A DNA stretch of 64,000 bases, from NCBI GenBank assembly GCA_026122225.1, contig JANEZZ010002357.1, positions 1 through 64,000 of the forward strand, in the 5' to 3' direction. The stretch is from Heloderma charlesbogerti (lineage: Eukaryota; Chordata; Lepidosauria; Squamata; Helodermatidae). The notes beneath the pieces were generated by a model that ran no database searches, was not told the DNA's origin, and was given only the letters and a program-made list of their open reading frames with translations. Made by a program: the position numbers and the translations under genes. Below, one piece after another: positions 10,534-20,649 of this stretch (its first letter is position 1; every line of letters begins with the position of its first letter).

Positions 10534-10665
10534 GGATGCAATCCTATGTACGTTTAGACAGAAAAAAGCCCTACAACTCCCAGCATTTCCCAGCCAGCTG
10601 ACTGGCTGGGGAATGCTGGGAGTTGTAGGACGTTTTTCTGTCTAAACATGCATAGGATTGCATCC
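10534..10665. repeat. Palindromic MITE (GGGTGCAATCC family), copy 3
   Basis: The ends GGATGCAATCC / GGATTGCATCC are exact complements, flanked by TTA on both sides. The arms meet at CAGCTGACTGGCTGGGG. It lies 427 bp from copy 2. Confidence 0.88.
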
Positions 10666-11043
10666 TTAGTTACAAAGGTAAGTGTCCATTGTTGATATGA
10701 CTGATAGAATCCTTTCCCCTTTTCCAAATTTCAACAGGGCAGAATCTAACATTCAGACATTGAAAGTTGGGTATCAAATAATTATGTGCTTGTGACAAAC
10801 GACACACATGGTGACCCATTTGCCATGTGCAATTTAATCCATGCAGGAAAGAAAGAACTCATTCACATGGAGTGTAGCATGAACTCACGTAGATGAAGGA
10901 AAGATAAAACAAAGCAAAACACACCCGGTGAGGTGGGGTGGGGTGGGGGGTTGGAGGTGTTTTTATTATTGAGGGAATAATGCAGTTACAAAAACACAAG
11001 GATTTTCTTCATTTTATATAGTAATTAAATCATCACAAAAGAA
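10666..11043. other. Non-coding, no recognised feature
   Basis: Intronic sequence including a GGGGTG-rich patch near 10930. Confidence 0.45.
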
Positions 11044-11330
11044 TGCATTGGAGGCAATTTTGGGATGGATGAGGGCAAGCGAGTTGACACTGAATCCAGA
11101 CAAGAATGAAGTGATGTGGGTGGGGGGTCTACATGGAGGTGTGCAACTGCCTCTGGATGGGCCTGGCACACAGTTTGGGAGTTCTTCTGGACTCAGCACT
11201 TACTCTGAAGGTGCAGACGTTGTTGGTCAGGAGTGGTTTTACCAGCTCTAGCTGGTTTGGCTACAGTCTTATCTAGAGAAAGTGGACCTTTTCCATAAGT
11301 GCACCATACTAAATATGTTGAGTACTGAAC
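11044..11330 (+). mobile_element. L2-clade LINE fragment (RT thumb region)
   Basis: The frame reads WMRASELTLNPDKNEVMWVG, matching WMRANKLKLNPDKTGVLLVG in the L2 copy at 39.4 kb. Both ends are truncated and later codons are disrupted. Confidence 0.78.
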
Positions 11331-12217
11331 AATCCATATTGTTGGGCAATCAGTTCAGGCAGTGGTGAGAATCCATACTTTAAGTTGTTTGTGAAGCAAA
11401 TCCTTTAGCCCATCAGGAAAAACGCTTAGTCATGCTATTCTAGGATCCCGATTTTAATTACTGAGCTATAGTCCTAGAAATTTGACGCTGGAACTGAATG
11501 CAGAAACCAATTGTTACCATCGCACATGACAGAATGTACCAGGAGTGTCTCAGCCTTTCCAACAATGGCTATTTAACTGTGAAAATTTACAATATTTATT
11601 TTTGTAAATATACTTCTGTGTCCTGGTCAAGTTAAAAACAAAACAAAAAACACTGCTTGAAATGTATTGTTGGATCATTTTCCATTTCATTCTTTGTATT
11701 TCTCTTTTAAGGCCATTTTTTTAAAAAAGCTTTTTATATCAGGTATGATTCACTAATGAAATGTCTGATGGGAATAAAGTGAGAGGGCTGGCAAGTCCTT
11801 GACACTTCAGCATTAATTAGGAATTACTTTATTCTGCAAACATCTTTGTCAGTTCACTCAGACTTAATGAAGCACTTCAAGAGAAGATCGTGTGAGATTC
11901 TAATGCAGGTTCTGGAGGGCATGTTCACATGATATTTAACTGCACAGATATTTTTTTCAGTATGCTGCCGCATGGTGGATCTTTGCAAAAAGGGAGCACT
12001 CATATAACCAATCCAAGCAGAAGACTCGTCTGTAGAAATAACAGGCCATGATGTCCACTCAGAATGAATCCAGTGTGGTGGCACTTTTGTGATAGTGTGT
12101 GTCTTGCACTTTCAAAGCAAATGCCCGCTTCCATCAGATATATGAAGCAGGCTCAGAAAATTGTGTGGGTGCGTGTGTATATGCAAATTATACTTTGGTT
12201 AAAGAACAATGTAGGAT
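11331..12217. other. Non-coding, no recognised feature
   Basis: AT-rich intronic sequence with no recognised repeat or gene. Confidence 0.5.
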
Positions 12218-12607
12218 AAATCATAAGAACATAAGAAGAGTCCTGCTGGATCGGACCAAGGTCCATCTAGTCCAGCATTCTGTTCACACAGTGGCCAACC
12301 AGCTGCCCAAGGGAAACTCACAATTCCCATGCTCCCCAGCAACCTCCCACCCATGTTCCCCAGCAACTGGTGTACAAAGGCATACTGCCTCTGATACTGG
12401 AGGTAGCACGTAGCCATCAGGACTAGCCACCACTGATAGCTTTCTCGTCCAGGAATTTGTCCAATCCCCCTTTAAAGCCATCCAAATTGCCGGCCATCAC
12501 TACATCTTGCGGAAGTGAATTCCACAGTTTAACTATGTGCTGTGTGAAGAAGCCCTTCCTTTGATCTTTCCTGAATCCCAGCTTGATGGGATGACCTCCA
12601 ACCATAC
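12218..12607 (-). mobile_element. CR1-like LINE 3' end with ORF2 C-terminus, TTCTTATG-tailed
   Basis: The minus-strand frame encodes RKGFFTQHIVKLWNSLPQDV then DGFKGGLDKFLDEKA, the conserved C-terminus of CR1-clade ORF2. It is followed by the 3' UTR seen at 8.9, 20.0 and 63.1 kb and a terminal TTCTTATGTTCTTATG (complement at 12220-12240). This copy identifies the shorter ones as LINE ends rather than independent SINEs. Confidence 0.85.
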
Positions 12608-12634
12608 TAACAAGTCAACTGATAATAGAATCAA

Positions 12635-12635
<1 letters not shown>

Positions 12636-12663
<28 letters not shown>
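12636..12663. repeat. (AC)n microsatellite
   Basis: An uninterrupted CA dinucleotide run. Confidence 0.95.
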
Positions 12664-12665
<2 letters not shown>

Positions 12666-12991
12666 TTTCAAGAGCATGGAACAATTCACAAGAGGATGCC
12701 GCAATAAAGCAAAGGTGGCTGGTGCCACAATAAACCACTCTGAGCCTTTCTTGGAGTGTAATGATACTTGCTCCTGAGTGAGCGTGCTTAGGACTGCAGC
12801 CATCATTACAGCACTTTTCTTCTCAAGTAAAATATAAATCAGATTTACTCTACAGTCAGACCAGCAGTGGACACAGGGATGTTTGAAGCTATTACAGGGA
12901 ATGTGCCAATGTAACAGTGTTCTCAATGATCATATAAAGACGCCTGCTGTTGAATCAGAGTGCTGGACACCTAGTGCAGGGTTGTCACCTC
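12664..12991. other. Non-coding, no recognised feature
   Basis: Intronic sequence. A GGACTGCAGCC motif near 12790 resembles a MITE end but no partner arm is clear. Confidence 0.4.
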
Positions 12992-13117
12992 CGTGGAGGC
13001 TGGTGACTCCAATGTCAGTGGGGCGGCGAATTGGCGCCGGGTTTCAGTCAGAACCAGTCAGAACTCTAAAGGACTGATTCACTGCCCCACTGATATCGGA
13101 GCCACCAGCCTCCACTG
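12992..13117. mobile_element. Palindromic hAT-like MITE (CAGTGGAGGCTGG family), copy 1
   Basis: Left end GTGGAGGCTGGTGACTCC pairs with right end GGAGCCACCAGCCTCCACTG. Flanks GTCACCTC (12984-12991) and GTCTCCTC (13118-13125) match at 7 of 8 positions, which supports an 8-bp duplication. Confidence 0.82.
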
Positions 13118-13139
13118 GTCTCCTCCTCTTCTGTTAAGC

Positions 13140-13252
13140 ACAAGCCTTTCCCAGCCCTGGCACCTGAAATCCTTTAATTGGAGAAACTGAGGAAAGAATG
13201 TGGGACCATGTGCCTGAAAAGTAGGAGCTCTGCCACTGAGCTGTGGGCCCTC
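13140..13252 (-). mobile_element. tRNA-Ala-derived SINE fragment
   Basis: On the minus strand a degenerate promoter head (GGGCCCACAGCTCAGTGGCA) is followed by the SINE body (AGGGCTGGGAAAGGCTT). The B box is damaged. Confidence 0.6.
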
Positions 13253-13474
13253 GCACAACCACAAGTCCTTACACACCTAGATGCTCTGCTGATTTCAGTG
13301 GGAATTAGTATGCATAAGCAGGCTGGCCATGCGTCCCACTTTACCGAGGCCTCTATTTGAACGCATCCTCTCTCTGAAGGGCTGTCCTGGTTCCGTCTCA
13401 AGATAAGGAGGGAGAGCAGCAGGGGCCTTGAGGCTGCCCCTCCAGAGTTACCCCTGGGCTGAGCAGGTCATCTC

Positions 13475-13650
13475 CTCACAGTTTGTCCACTATGGTGACA
13501 TGTACCGTCTCTCTTTTTAAATTATAGTAATTCTTCCTAAATTTGCATCTATACATATACATTAGCATATGCGAACCTATGCTCTCTCCTTGGTGATGCA
13601 TTTCCTCTGGGGGTTTTTTGGCAATGTGTAAGTAGCCACCCTATGCGTCT
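13475..13650 (+). repeat. Unclassified dispersed repeat, copy 2
   Basis: CCACTATGGTGACATGTACC, TTTAAATTATAGTAATTC, GATGCATTTCCTCTGG and TAGCCACCCTATG are shared in order with 15285-15450; the first part also matches 2920-3030. Confidence 0.65.
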
Positions 13651-14148
13651 CTCTCTCTCTCTCACTTACCCTGTAGGTATGACAGCTTTGACAGCAGAGT
13701 TATTTCTCACTGGCTGTTTGAGGAAGCGACCTCCTTTCTGGCTCCCCACCATGCCCTGCTGGTTAGTCATTGGACCCACCTGGCTGCTTTGCATCATCAC
13801 TCAGGCACATTTAAATTTCAGAGCGATGCAGCCATTACGGGCTCCCTGATCCCCTTTGTTCGTATTTTCCAGCTATCTGTCTTCCTCAGAATGCGAGACA
13901 AAACGTTACACAGAATGTCCCATAAAACAGACCTGCAGCACTGAGATAAATAAGGCACATTCAATGCAGCAAAGACAAACCCATTTCAACTCCGATTCAG
14001 GAATCAGCCAGTTTTTATCACAGTAAACCTTTAAGACTTACAATAAGGAGACACTTTTTCCAGTAATAAATAGCAATTAGCTTTTGCACCATCAAGGCCA
14101 TATCTCTGAATAGCAGGAAAAATTGCATAATGACCACAGAAGGTAAGA
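13651..14148. other. Non-coding, no recognised feature
   Basis: Intronic sequence beginning with a short CT-rich run. No gene is recognised. Confidence 0.45.
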
Positions 14149-14293
14149 ATCCACCCTGCCTCTATCAAAAAGGGGAGGGGTAGATGAGGGGCTGGCTCGT
14201 ACAGGGAGGGAAAGAAAAGAGAAATAAACTCAATACTCCCCTACAGCCAGCCCCTCATCCACCCCTCCCCCTTTTCATAGAGGCAGGGTGGAT
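14149..14293. repeat. Fold-back element with ~53-bp arms
   Basis: The left arm (ATCCACCCTGCCTCTAT... GAGGGGCTGGCTCGTA) is complementary to the right arm (CTACAGCCAGCCCCTCATCC... GCAGGGTGGAT) with a few mismatches and a loop of about 35 bp. No second copy is seen in the window. Confidence 0.85.
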
Positions 14294-14477
14294 GTGGGGT
14301 ATTCAAAGTATGACAGGTGTCATTCAAGAATCCCACTGAAACGCATTACGTTGCTATTTATGGACAGGCAGGACATGCAAATGGATTTATCCCATACAAG
14401 GGAAGGCAGTGCTCAGCCTGCATTCCCTCCCATGACCACCAGGGGCACTGTAGGCATGTTCCACACATCACCCCAGG

Positions 14478-15199
14478 ATCCTACAAGCTAGGCTTCAGCA
14501 GCATGTGAACCGAGAAGTACCGGAAGTACAAGCTGAGTTTCAAAGTGGCAGAGGAACTAGAGATCAAATCGCCAACATTCTCTGGATCATGGAGAAAGCA
14601 AGAGAATTCCAGAAAAACCATGAAGTGACTGTAGCCATGAAATTAAAAGACGCTTGCTCCTTGGGAGGAAAGCTATGGCAAACCTAGACAGCATAGTAAG
14701 AAGCAGAGACATCACCTTGCTGACAAAGATTCGTATAATCAAAGCTATGGTTTTCCCAGTAGTAATGTATGGCTGTGAGAGCTGGACTATAAGGAAGGCC
14801 GAGCGCCGAAGAATTGCTGCCTTCGAACTGTGGTGCTGGAGAAGACTCTTACGAGTCCCCTGGACTGCAAGGAGGTCAAATCAGTCAATCCTAAAGGAGA
14901 CCAACCCTGACTGCTCATTGGAAGGACAGATACTGAAGCTGAAGCTCAAATACTTTGGCCACCTAATGTGAAGAGGAAAAGACCTCCCTGGAAAAGACCC
15001 TGATGCTGGGAAAGATTAAGGGCAAAAGGAGAAGGGGACGGCAGAGGATGAGATGGCTAGATAGCATCACCGATGCAATGAATATGAACTTGAGCACACT
15101 CTGGGAGAGAGTGGAGGACAGGAAGGCCTGGCGTGCTATGGTCCATGGGGTCATGAAGAGTCGGACACGACTTAACGACTGAACAACAACAACAACAAA
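14478..15199 (+). mobile_element. BovB LINE, 5'-truncated with internal deletion
   Basis: It aligns to the BovB at the left edge from about 1655, breaks after 1796 and resumes near 2331, so about 535 bp are missing. The junction carries a filler CATGAA also present just downstream (GCCATGAAATT). It ends with the (AAC)n tail. The RT catalytic core is lost. Confidence 0.92.
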
Positions 15200-15284
15200 T
15201 CCTTGGTACTATGTTTTCTTTTGCTTTTAATGCTGTGTGTGTGTGGGGGGGGAACCCAGCATGACTGCCACACAGGACACCTGA

Positions 15285-15450
15285 TTGCAGTCTTCCCTGC
15301 TATGGTGAGATGTACTGTATTTCGATTTAAATTGTAGTCATTATTTATACATTTGCATTTATACGTATAAATTAATATATGCATATTTGTCTTCTTTTTG
15401 GGGGGATGCATTTCCTCTTGTTTGACAATGCATTAGTGGCCATCCTATGG
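15285..15450 (+). repeat. Unclassified dispersed repeat, copy 3
   Basis: CTGCTATGGTGAGATGTACT, GATTTAAATTGTAGTCATTA, GATGCATTTCCTCTTG and TGGCCATCCTATGG match copies 1 and 2. As at copy 1, it follows a BovB tail, here by about 85 bp. Confidence 0.65.
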
Positions 15451-16284
15451 TTACAGCGGTGCAATGCCACCGAATGTTCTTGAAATCTTGCAGAAAGATC
15501 TACTACCGTGAGCACACATGATGTTAAGTTATATGCGCACATTATTGATACTCGGCTTTAAAACAAGGTTTAATTTCCTCTGAGAGCACAAGGTTTCCTT
15601 GATGGCTTTTCTGAAAGAGATGATTGTTTCACCATCAAGCAGTAACCATCAGAGAGAGCTTAATTGGGTAGTGAAGTAAATGCCAGATGTATCTGAAATT
15701 TCACACCGGCAAAAAGACTTTGGCGTATTAAAGTTTGGAATGGTGTATAATTCCCAAATTCCCTGGTGCCTCTTGTCGCTCCTTACGGATTGTAGAACAG
15801 GCTTGGTGTGTTCGGCAACATTTTTTAACTGAGAAGAAAGGAATCCACCTATAATGCTCTCTGTTGCATTCAATGTCAGTCCTACTTAGAGTAGGCCCAT
15901 TGATATGAGTGGGACTTAAGCTAGGCTAACATTGGATACAACATTGGGAAAATAAAGGCCAAGAAAATATATGTACTTCTACATAGAGAGAGCCTGATAC
16001 AACAGCCAGAGAAGCGCAGCTGTTAGCCAATGTAGCTGTATTATTAATGGGGCTAAAAGCGCTACAACCGCAGGGTTAGCTTTGTGCACACATCCCAGGG
16101 TAAAGAATATAAAAATGGTGCGAGCTCTCAAGATCTTCAAAGATCCCTAAGGCTGGTTCACATGATACCATCCTTCCAGCTGAAGGGAACCCGCAGCATT
16201 TCCTCATTTCTCGCCTTTGGTGCTAAGGAAGATGAGGGGATTAGTGAGGACTTGCCAGGGGCCTATAGCAACAGTCAGAACAAG
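15451..16284. other. Non-coding; short degenerate MITE at about 15865-15945
   Basis: Mostly unrecognised. Near 15865-15945 GTCCTACTTAGAGTAGGCCC, AGTGGGACTTAAG and ACATTGGATACAAC resemble the repeat at 8120-8280. Confidence 0.45.
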
Positions 16285-16364
16285 AACACAGGATGTTGCC
16301 TTATTGGGGTCAGGCTATTTGTCCATCTAGTTGTCTACCCTAACTGGCAGTGGCTCTCCATGGC

Positions 16365-16557
16365 CAGGGTGTTGAATCTCGGGCCACATCCAGCCCACCT
16401 GGGGTGCCACTCTAGCCCTCTGGGGTTCTCCAAATGGCCACATCCCTTCTCCTTCACCTTCAGCCTTCGATGCCATCCACCCCATGGAGGGTGGCCCCCG
16501 GGAGCTTCTCGAAAATTGAATTTGGCCCTTGGGCTGAGAGAGGTTCAAGACCCCCTG
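16365..16557. mobile_element. hAT-like element, TIR CAGGGGTGTTGAA, uninterrupted copy
   Basis: Left end CAGGGTGTTGAATCTCGGGC and right end complement CAGGGGGTCTTGAACC match 8763-9348. It is 193 bp long. The right terminus CCCCCTG became part of the target duplication of the next element. Confidence 0.8.
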
Positions 16558-16558
16558 C

Positions 16559-16882
16559 CAGGGCTGGCCCAAGACATTTTGCTACCTGAGGCAAGAACAA
16601 GATGGCGCCCCTTCCATCCCATGTACAAAAAGCCAGTGGGGCTGGCCAATGAATCTGCCTTCAACACTGATGATGGGACAGCGTCCTCCATAAATAAATA
16701 CACAAACAACCAAACAACCAAACAAATAAATAAAATTGCACCTGAAGGCCACAGGCTAACTACGGAGTTGCAGAGTTGGCCGCATGGTGCACAGCTCTCT
16801 CCTCCAACACCTTGCTGTTGCCTCCCAGCACCTGCTGCCTGAAGAGACTGTCTCATTTTGCCTAATGGCAGGGTCGGCCCTG
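16559..16882. mobile_element. hAT-like element, TIR CAGGGCYGRCCC, with perfect 8-bp TSD
   Basis: It starts CAGGGCTGGCCCAAGACA and ends GGCAGGGTCGGCCCTG. The flanks 16551-16558 and 16883-16890 are both CCCCCTGC, an exact 8-bp duplication typical of hAT. The interior has no transposase ORF. It contains an AAATAAATA run and AACAAGATGGCGCCCC. Confidence 0.87.
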
Positions 16883-16939
16883 CCCCCTGCTCTAGGGTTC
16901 CACACAGAGGGTGCTTCCCATCTCCTCCTGCGTCATCCT

Positions 16940-17166
16940 CAGTAGAGGCTGGCGGCTCCGATTTTGGTGGGGCTGTGAATCCATTCTGGGTTTCAGTCAG
17001 AACCGTCCAGAACTCTAAAGGAGCTATCCAAGGTGCCGAACCTGTTTTGAGGACTGGGTGGAGCACCTTGGGTAGCTCCTTTAGAGTTCTGTCTAGTTCT
17101 GACTGCAACCCAGAGCAGATTCACCATCCCTGCCCTCCTGACATCAGAGCCCGCACCCTCCACAGA
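16940..17166. mobile_element. Palindromic hAT-like MITE (CAGTGGAGGCTGG family), copy 2
   Basis: Left arm AGAGGCTGGCGGCTCCGAT, GGGTTTCAGTCAGAAC and CTCTAAAGGAGCTATCC are answered by GTAGCTCCTTTAGAGTTC and CATCAGAGCC. This is a long hairpin-forming copy. A target duplication is not clear. Confidence 0.75.
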
Positions 17167-17559
17167 CTGCCCTCGACTTTCTAATGAGATCACACATCGC
17201 CCTCTGAATGAAACCCCCCACCGCCTGTAATGGCTTCTGGTCCTGCCAGTCAATATAGGCAGCCATAGTTAGAGAGCTGCCTTCCAGCCCTAGGACTGCT
17301 GGTTGCTCCTAGCAAATAGAGCTCCAACTGCATCCTTCCCTGTGCAGCAAAACCCAGCTGTCACTTGCTAGAGGAAAAGACACATTGGCTGTTTTCCTCA
17401 TTTTCTTTGGCAACGGCTGCTGTGACTTGTCTGGAGAGGGGACCTGGCATTAATCCAGTAAGACAGGCTGCTTGTTTACATTAGGGAATGCGCCGTCTTC
17501 ACTGACAACCACGGTGCGAAGCGATATTTATTACTTCAGTGCCTAAGAGTGTGCGCCAT
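17167..17559. other. Non-coding, no recognised feature
   Basis: Intronic sequence without a recognised gene or repeat. Confidence 0.45.
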
Positions 17560-17718
17560 GCAACACTGGATCAAATCTCATGTCTGCCATAAACTTACAT
17601 GGGTACCCTTGGCCAAACCCTTCTCTTTCAGCATCAGTCCTCCATCTGTAATATGGGGCTGTAAAGGACTGACCCACTTTGCAGGGTTGTTGTAAGGGTT
17701 ACAATGATAATGCAGATG
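17560..17718 (+). mobile_element. Sauria-like tRNA SINE, decayed
   Basis: CTGGATCAAATCTCATGTCTGCC (split over mismatches), TTGGCCAAACCCTTCTCTTT, GCAGGGTTGTTGTAAGGGTT follow the SINE order. It leads directly into the TTC tract, as Sauria SINEs often do. Confidence 0.65.
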
Positions 17719-17789
17719 TTCTTCTTCTTCTTCTTCTTCTTCTTCTTCTTCTTCTTCTTCTTCTTCTTCTTCTTCTTCTTCTTCTTCTT
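17719..17789. repeat. (TTC)n trinucleotide tract, 71 bp, reading GAA on the DPP6 sense strand
   Basis: Nearly 24 uninterrupted TTC units at the end of a SINE. The minus strand, which is DPP6 sense, reads (GAA)n. Confidence 0.98.
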
Positions 17790-17819
17790 GCTACTTCTCA
17801 CAGTGACCCTGTTATGAAC

Positions 17820-17955
17820 ACCCCACTGTGCAGATGAAGTCTTACAGAGTTTGCAAAAAAGCAGGGATTTGAACCCAGATCTCCCCAGACACAAGGCGAA
17901 ATTATAGTCCAGGGCCAGCCACCCTAGCATCCATTGCTGCTACACCAGCCATGAC
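17820..17955 (-). mobile_element. tRNA-derived SINE fragment
   Basis: On the minus strand GCTGGTGTAGCAGCAATGGA and CTGGGTTCAAATCCC give A- and B-box-like elements in tRNA order. Confidence 0.5.
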
Positions 17956-18503
17956 TCTCCATGAACTCTGCGAATTATTCCAGGGGATAATATATTTAGG
18001 ACTACAGCTTTGAATTAGTTATGCACCACTCGTCTCCCACCTTCATGTCTTTCTTCTTAATATTATTTGACATGGAGCTTTCATTAACCTTCCTGCAGTA
18101 AGATCATGCTATCAGACTCCCCCCACTCCCTGGTCTGTCACTGAACAGGATCAATAGTCCTCTCTTATAAAAAGAAGAAAAACAAGCATGTTTCCCTTCA
18201 GCCTACACAATTTCCAGGCTCACTGCAATTTTCTTCCAGCATGAACTGCCACTCAGATTTGATGTAGTGCATGATATATTTATTACACACAATATTGGGC
18301 CTTTGTAATGGCTAGATCATGTATTCCAACTGTTCTGAATGGCAGCTCACATGGAGAGGCAATAGAGATTTATTAAGTCTACATTTTAATGCAAGGCACA
18401 TCCAGATCTGAGGTTTTTGTGTGATCTGGTGCTGATATTTGAAGTGGTGCCCCACCCCTTGTTTCTTTTATACTTCCTGATCACTGCCTGCTGCCATTAC
18501 AAA
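17956..18503. other. Non-coding, no recognised feature
   Basis: Intronic sequence with no recognised gene or repeat. Confidence 0.45.
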
Positions 18504-18508
18504 CATAT

Positions 18509-19108
18509 TGTCAGGGATGAGTCCCAGCCCTTTCAGTTGTCTGGCAGCTCCGATTCTGAGTCAGAGTTAGAACTGCTAGATCAAAGCCTGGGGGAGGGAC
18601 CCTCCTGAGAGCGCCTAGACGCTGGGAGAGATTCCTCTGAAGGCCTTGACAAACAGATGACCCTGGCTGAGCCCCTGCCACCTCCCTCCACCGTGGGAAC
18701 TCAAGTTGAGGAGGAGGAGGAGGAGGAAGATGGGCATGTCTTGAGAGATGCTAAGGTTGTTGCAAAGTGAAGCGGGAAAAGTTAAGGGCAGGGCTCAGAC
18801 GCTCCGCCAGGACAGCCATTCTTTTGGAGCCAACGTAGGAGGGAGCCACCCTAAGGGAGAAGCATCACTGCAAAGCACGCTCAGCGGTGAGGTTCATACC
18901 CAAACTTCTGACAACTTCTCTACCTTCTTGTTCATCTCTTCTGCTTGGAGATTGTTGATTAGTTGCTTAGGGCCTGAGGCAGTCTGAGAGTTTCCTTGAA
19001 TCTGCATTTGTAGAGAGGCTAGTCTCTAGCCAAATAAAGTGGTATTAGCCTGACACTTTGTCTGTTGTGGTGTTGATTGCGAAGGGGAAGGATGATCAAT
19101 TTCTGACA
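18509..19108. mobile_element. Solo LTR (600 bp) with 5-bp target duplication
   Basis: The element starts TGTCAGGGATGAGTCC and ends ATTTCTGACA, giving TG...CA termini within a 6-bp inverted repeat (TGTCAG/CTGACA). It is flanked by CATAT at 18504-18508 and 19109-19113. AATAAA at 19033-19038 could be its polyadenylation signal if the LTR is in plus orientation. No internal gag-pol sequence is next to it. The family (gypsy-like or endogenous retroviral) cannot be told from the LTR alone. Confidence 0.85.
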
Positions 19109-19113
19109 CATAT

Positions 19114-19556
19114 AATGAGCAGCAGTTCTGGACTAAAGGGGTCACGAGGTCTTTCTTCCTGGCCATTGTTCTGCCCTCCTCCTTCACCAACACAGGCCTT
19201 TTCACTTTATATTTTTTAAACTGGGCTATTGCACCAAAGTACCCCTTTGCCCAGACCCCTGGCTGATTTAATGGGCTAATTTCTCCTCACTGAAGCTAAA
19301 CTTGGCTGTCTCTCCATCCCAGCCTGGCTACTTCACAATGATATCTCAGTCCTCTGCTCTCTCTCTCTCTCTGAGCCAGTTTGGATATAATGCTAAAGTA
19401 TTGTTTGGTGTCATAAAAATGATCTGCATTGAGCCTGGTGATTGTGCGCTCCCCCCTTCTTGTCCAGTGCAGCTATGTAGAGGATTTCAGAGGATTTTCT
19501 TTCTGTTTTAGAGCAACTGCAGCTTGCTCCATCAACCAAACCCAGACAAGCTAGCT
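19114..19556. other. Non-coding, no recognised feature
   Basis: Intronic sequence with a short TC run near 19362. Confidence 0.45.
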
Positions 19557-19637
19557 AAACTTAACAATGGTTAGTGGAAACAAGCCAAGTTCAAACCATA
19601 GTTTATGAGGCTGGCTTGTTTCAACTAACCATAGTTA
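19557..19637. repeat. Short fold-back MITE
   Basis: CTTAACAATGGTTAGTGGAA and ACAAGCCA are answered by TGGCTTGT and TTTCAACTAACCATAGTTAAG on the other arm, around a CAAACCATAGTTTATG centre. Confidence 0.75.
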
Positions 19638-19839
19638 AGGCGATTAATCACAGTTTAAGTGGTTAATCTTAGGTGCTGACACTACATCTGAAAAGAGCTT
19701 TCCCCCCTCTCATACAAACATATTGGCAAACGGAATCCAATTTAAGTGTGCAATGGGTATACAAGTGAAATCCTCCAAATTCCACAATTTTGGGTACAGG
19801 AACTGCCCAGGTAGGGAGAGGCACATTCAGATCCCCAAA

Positions 19840-20232
19840 TGTGCATCCAGGTTCAAATCTCCACCCAGCCATGACACTCACTGGATGGGCTTGGGCTAGT
19901 CGCTTTCTCTCAGCCCAACCTAACTCAACTGTTGTTGTGATAGGAACTATGTACGCCAGATAGGAACATAAAAAGAGCCATGCTGGATCAGACCAAGGGT
20001 CCATCTGATCTAGCATGCTGTTCACACAGTGGCCAACCAGCTGCCCATAGGAAACCCACAAGCAGGACATGAGTGCAACAACATCCTCCTGCCCATGTTC
20101 CCCAGCAACTGGTGAACATAGGCATACTGCCTCTAACACTGGAGGTAGCGCAGAGCCATCAGGACTAGTAGCCATTTATAGCCTTCTCCTCCAGGAAAGA
20201 AAGGCACAATTTAAATGTAATAAATAAATAAA
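19840..20232 (+). mobile_element. Sauria-type SINE split by a CR1-like insertion
   Basis: The SINE runs from GGTTCAAATCTCCACCCAGC through CCAACCTAACTCAACTGTTG to TATGTACGCC, and resumes as AAAGAAAGGCACAATTTAAATGTAATAAATAAATAAATG (in two pieces across 20190-20232). Between lies a minus-strand CR1-like end. Confidence 0.8.
19962..20188 (-). mobile_element. CR1-like LINE 3' end, TTCTTATG-tailed, inside a SINE
   Basis: AGGAACATAAAAAGAGCCAT, GATCAGACCAAGGGTCCATC, CAGTGGCCAACCAGCTGCCC and CCCCAGCAACTGGTG match 12218-12420. It is shorter than that copy. Confidence 0.82.
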
Positions 20233-20649
20233 TGTACAGGAGATATGCAAAAAGCCACACTGAGAAAGCAAAGGAAAATAGTGAAATGAATAAGTGATGT
20301 TCTGGATACACCCCTATTATTTACACCTCCCCTCTAGCTCTCACTTTGCAACGTAAGCAAAGGAAGAAGGATGCACCTTAAAGTCCCTCTGCCTATATTC
20401 TGGCATTCTGTCCAACCAGCACCTAACATGCTTCCACTCTCCCCTGGCCGAAAACTTCTAACCTGCAATCTGAGCAACTACTGAATTGTCCAACTGACTG
20501 AGATCCAGGTGCTTGTAAAGCCCAGCCTCCCACAGCTTGGGGGGACACCAAGTTATTGGAAGGAGCCAAGGGGGAAATCAGGTGGTTGGTTAGCTGGACA
20601 GCCACTCAGAAGTACAATGGAAGAGTCCAGTGGTTTTCCTCGCTGACAA
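20233..20649. other. Non-coding, no recognised feature
   Basis: Intronic sequence without a recognised gene or repeat. Confidence 0.45.

Larger units (their letters stand above)
16285..16938 (-). mobile_element. tRNA-Ala SINE interrupted by two hAT-like elements (three-layer nest)
   Basis: The SINE body is seen at 16285-16360 (ATGTTGCCTTATTGGGGTCA, CTGGCAGTGGCTCTCC) and resumes near 16889 (CTCTAGGGTT... CCCATCTCCTCCTG). Between them lie a hAT-like element at 16365-16557 and a second one at 16559-16882. Confidence 0.7.

Noticed and set aside
16084..16842. 252-codon plus-strand ORF
   Set aside because: It runs through a SINE and two hAT-like elements; composition and content are repeat-derived and no protein family is recognisable.
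17634..17930. Minus-strand ORF with a long Lys run
   Set aside because: The Lys run is the translated TTC/GAA tract at the end of a SINE.
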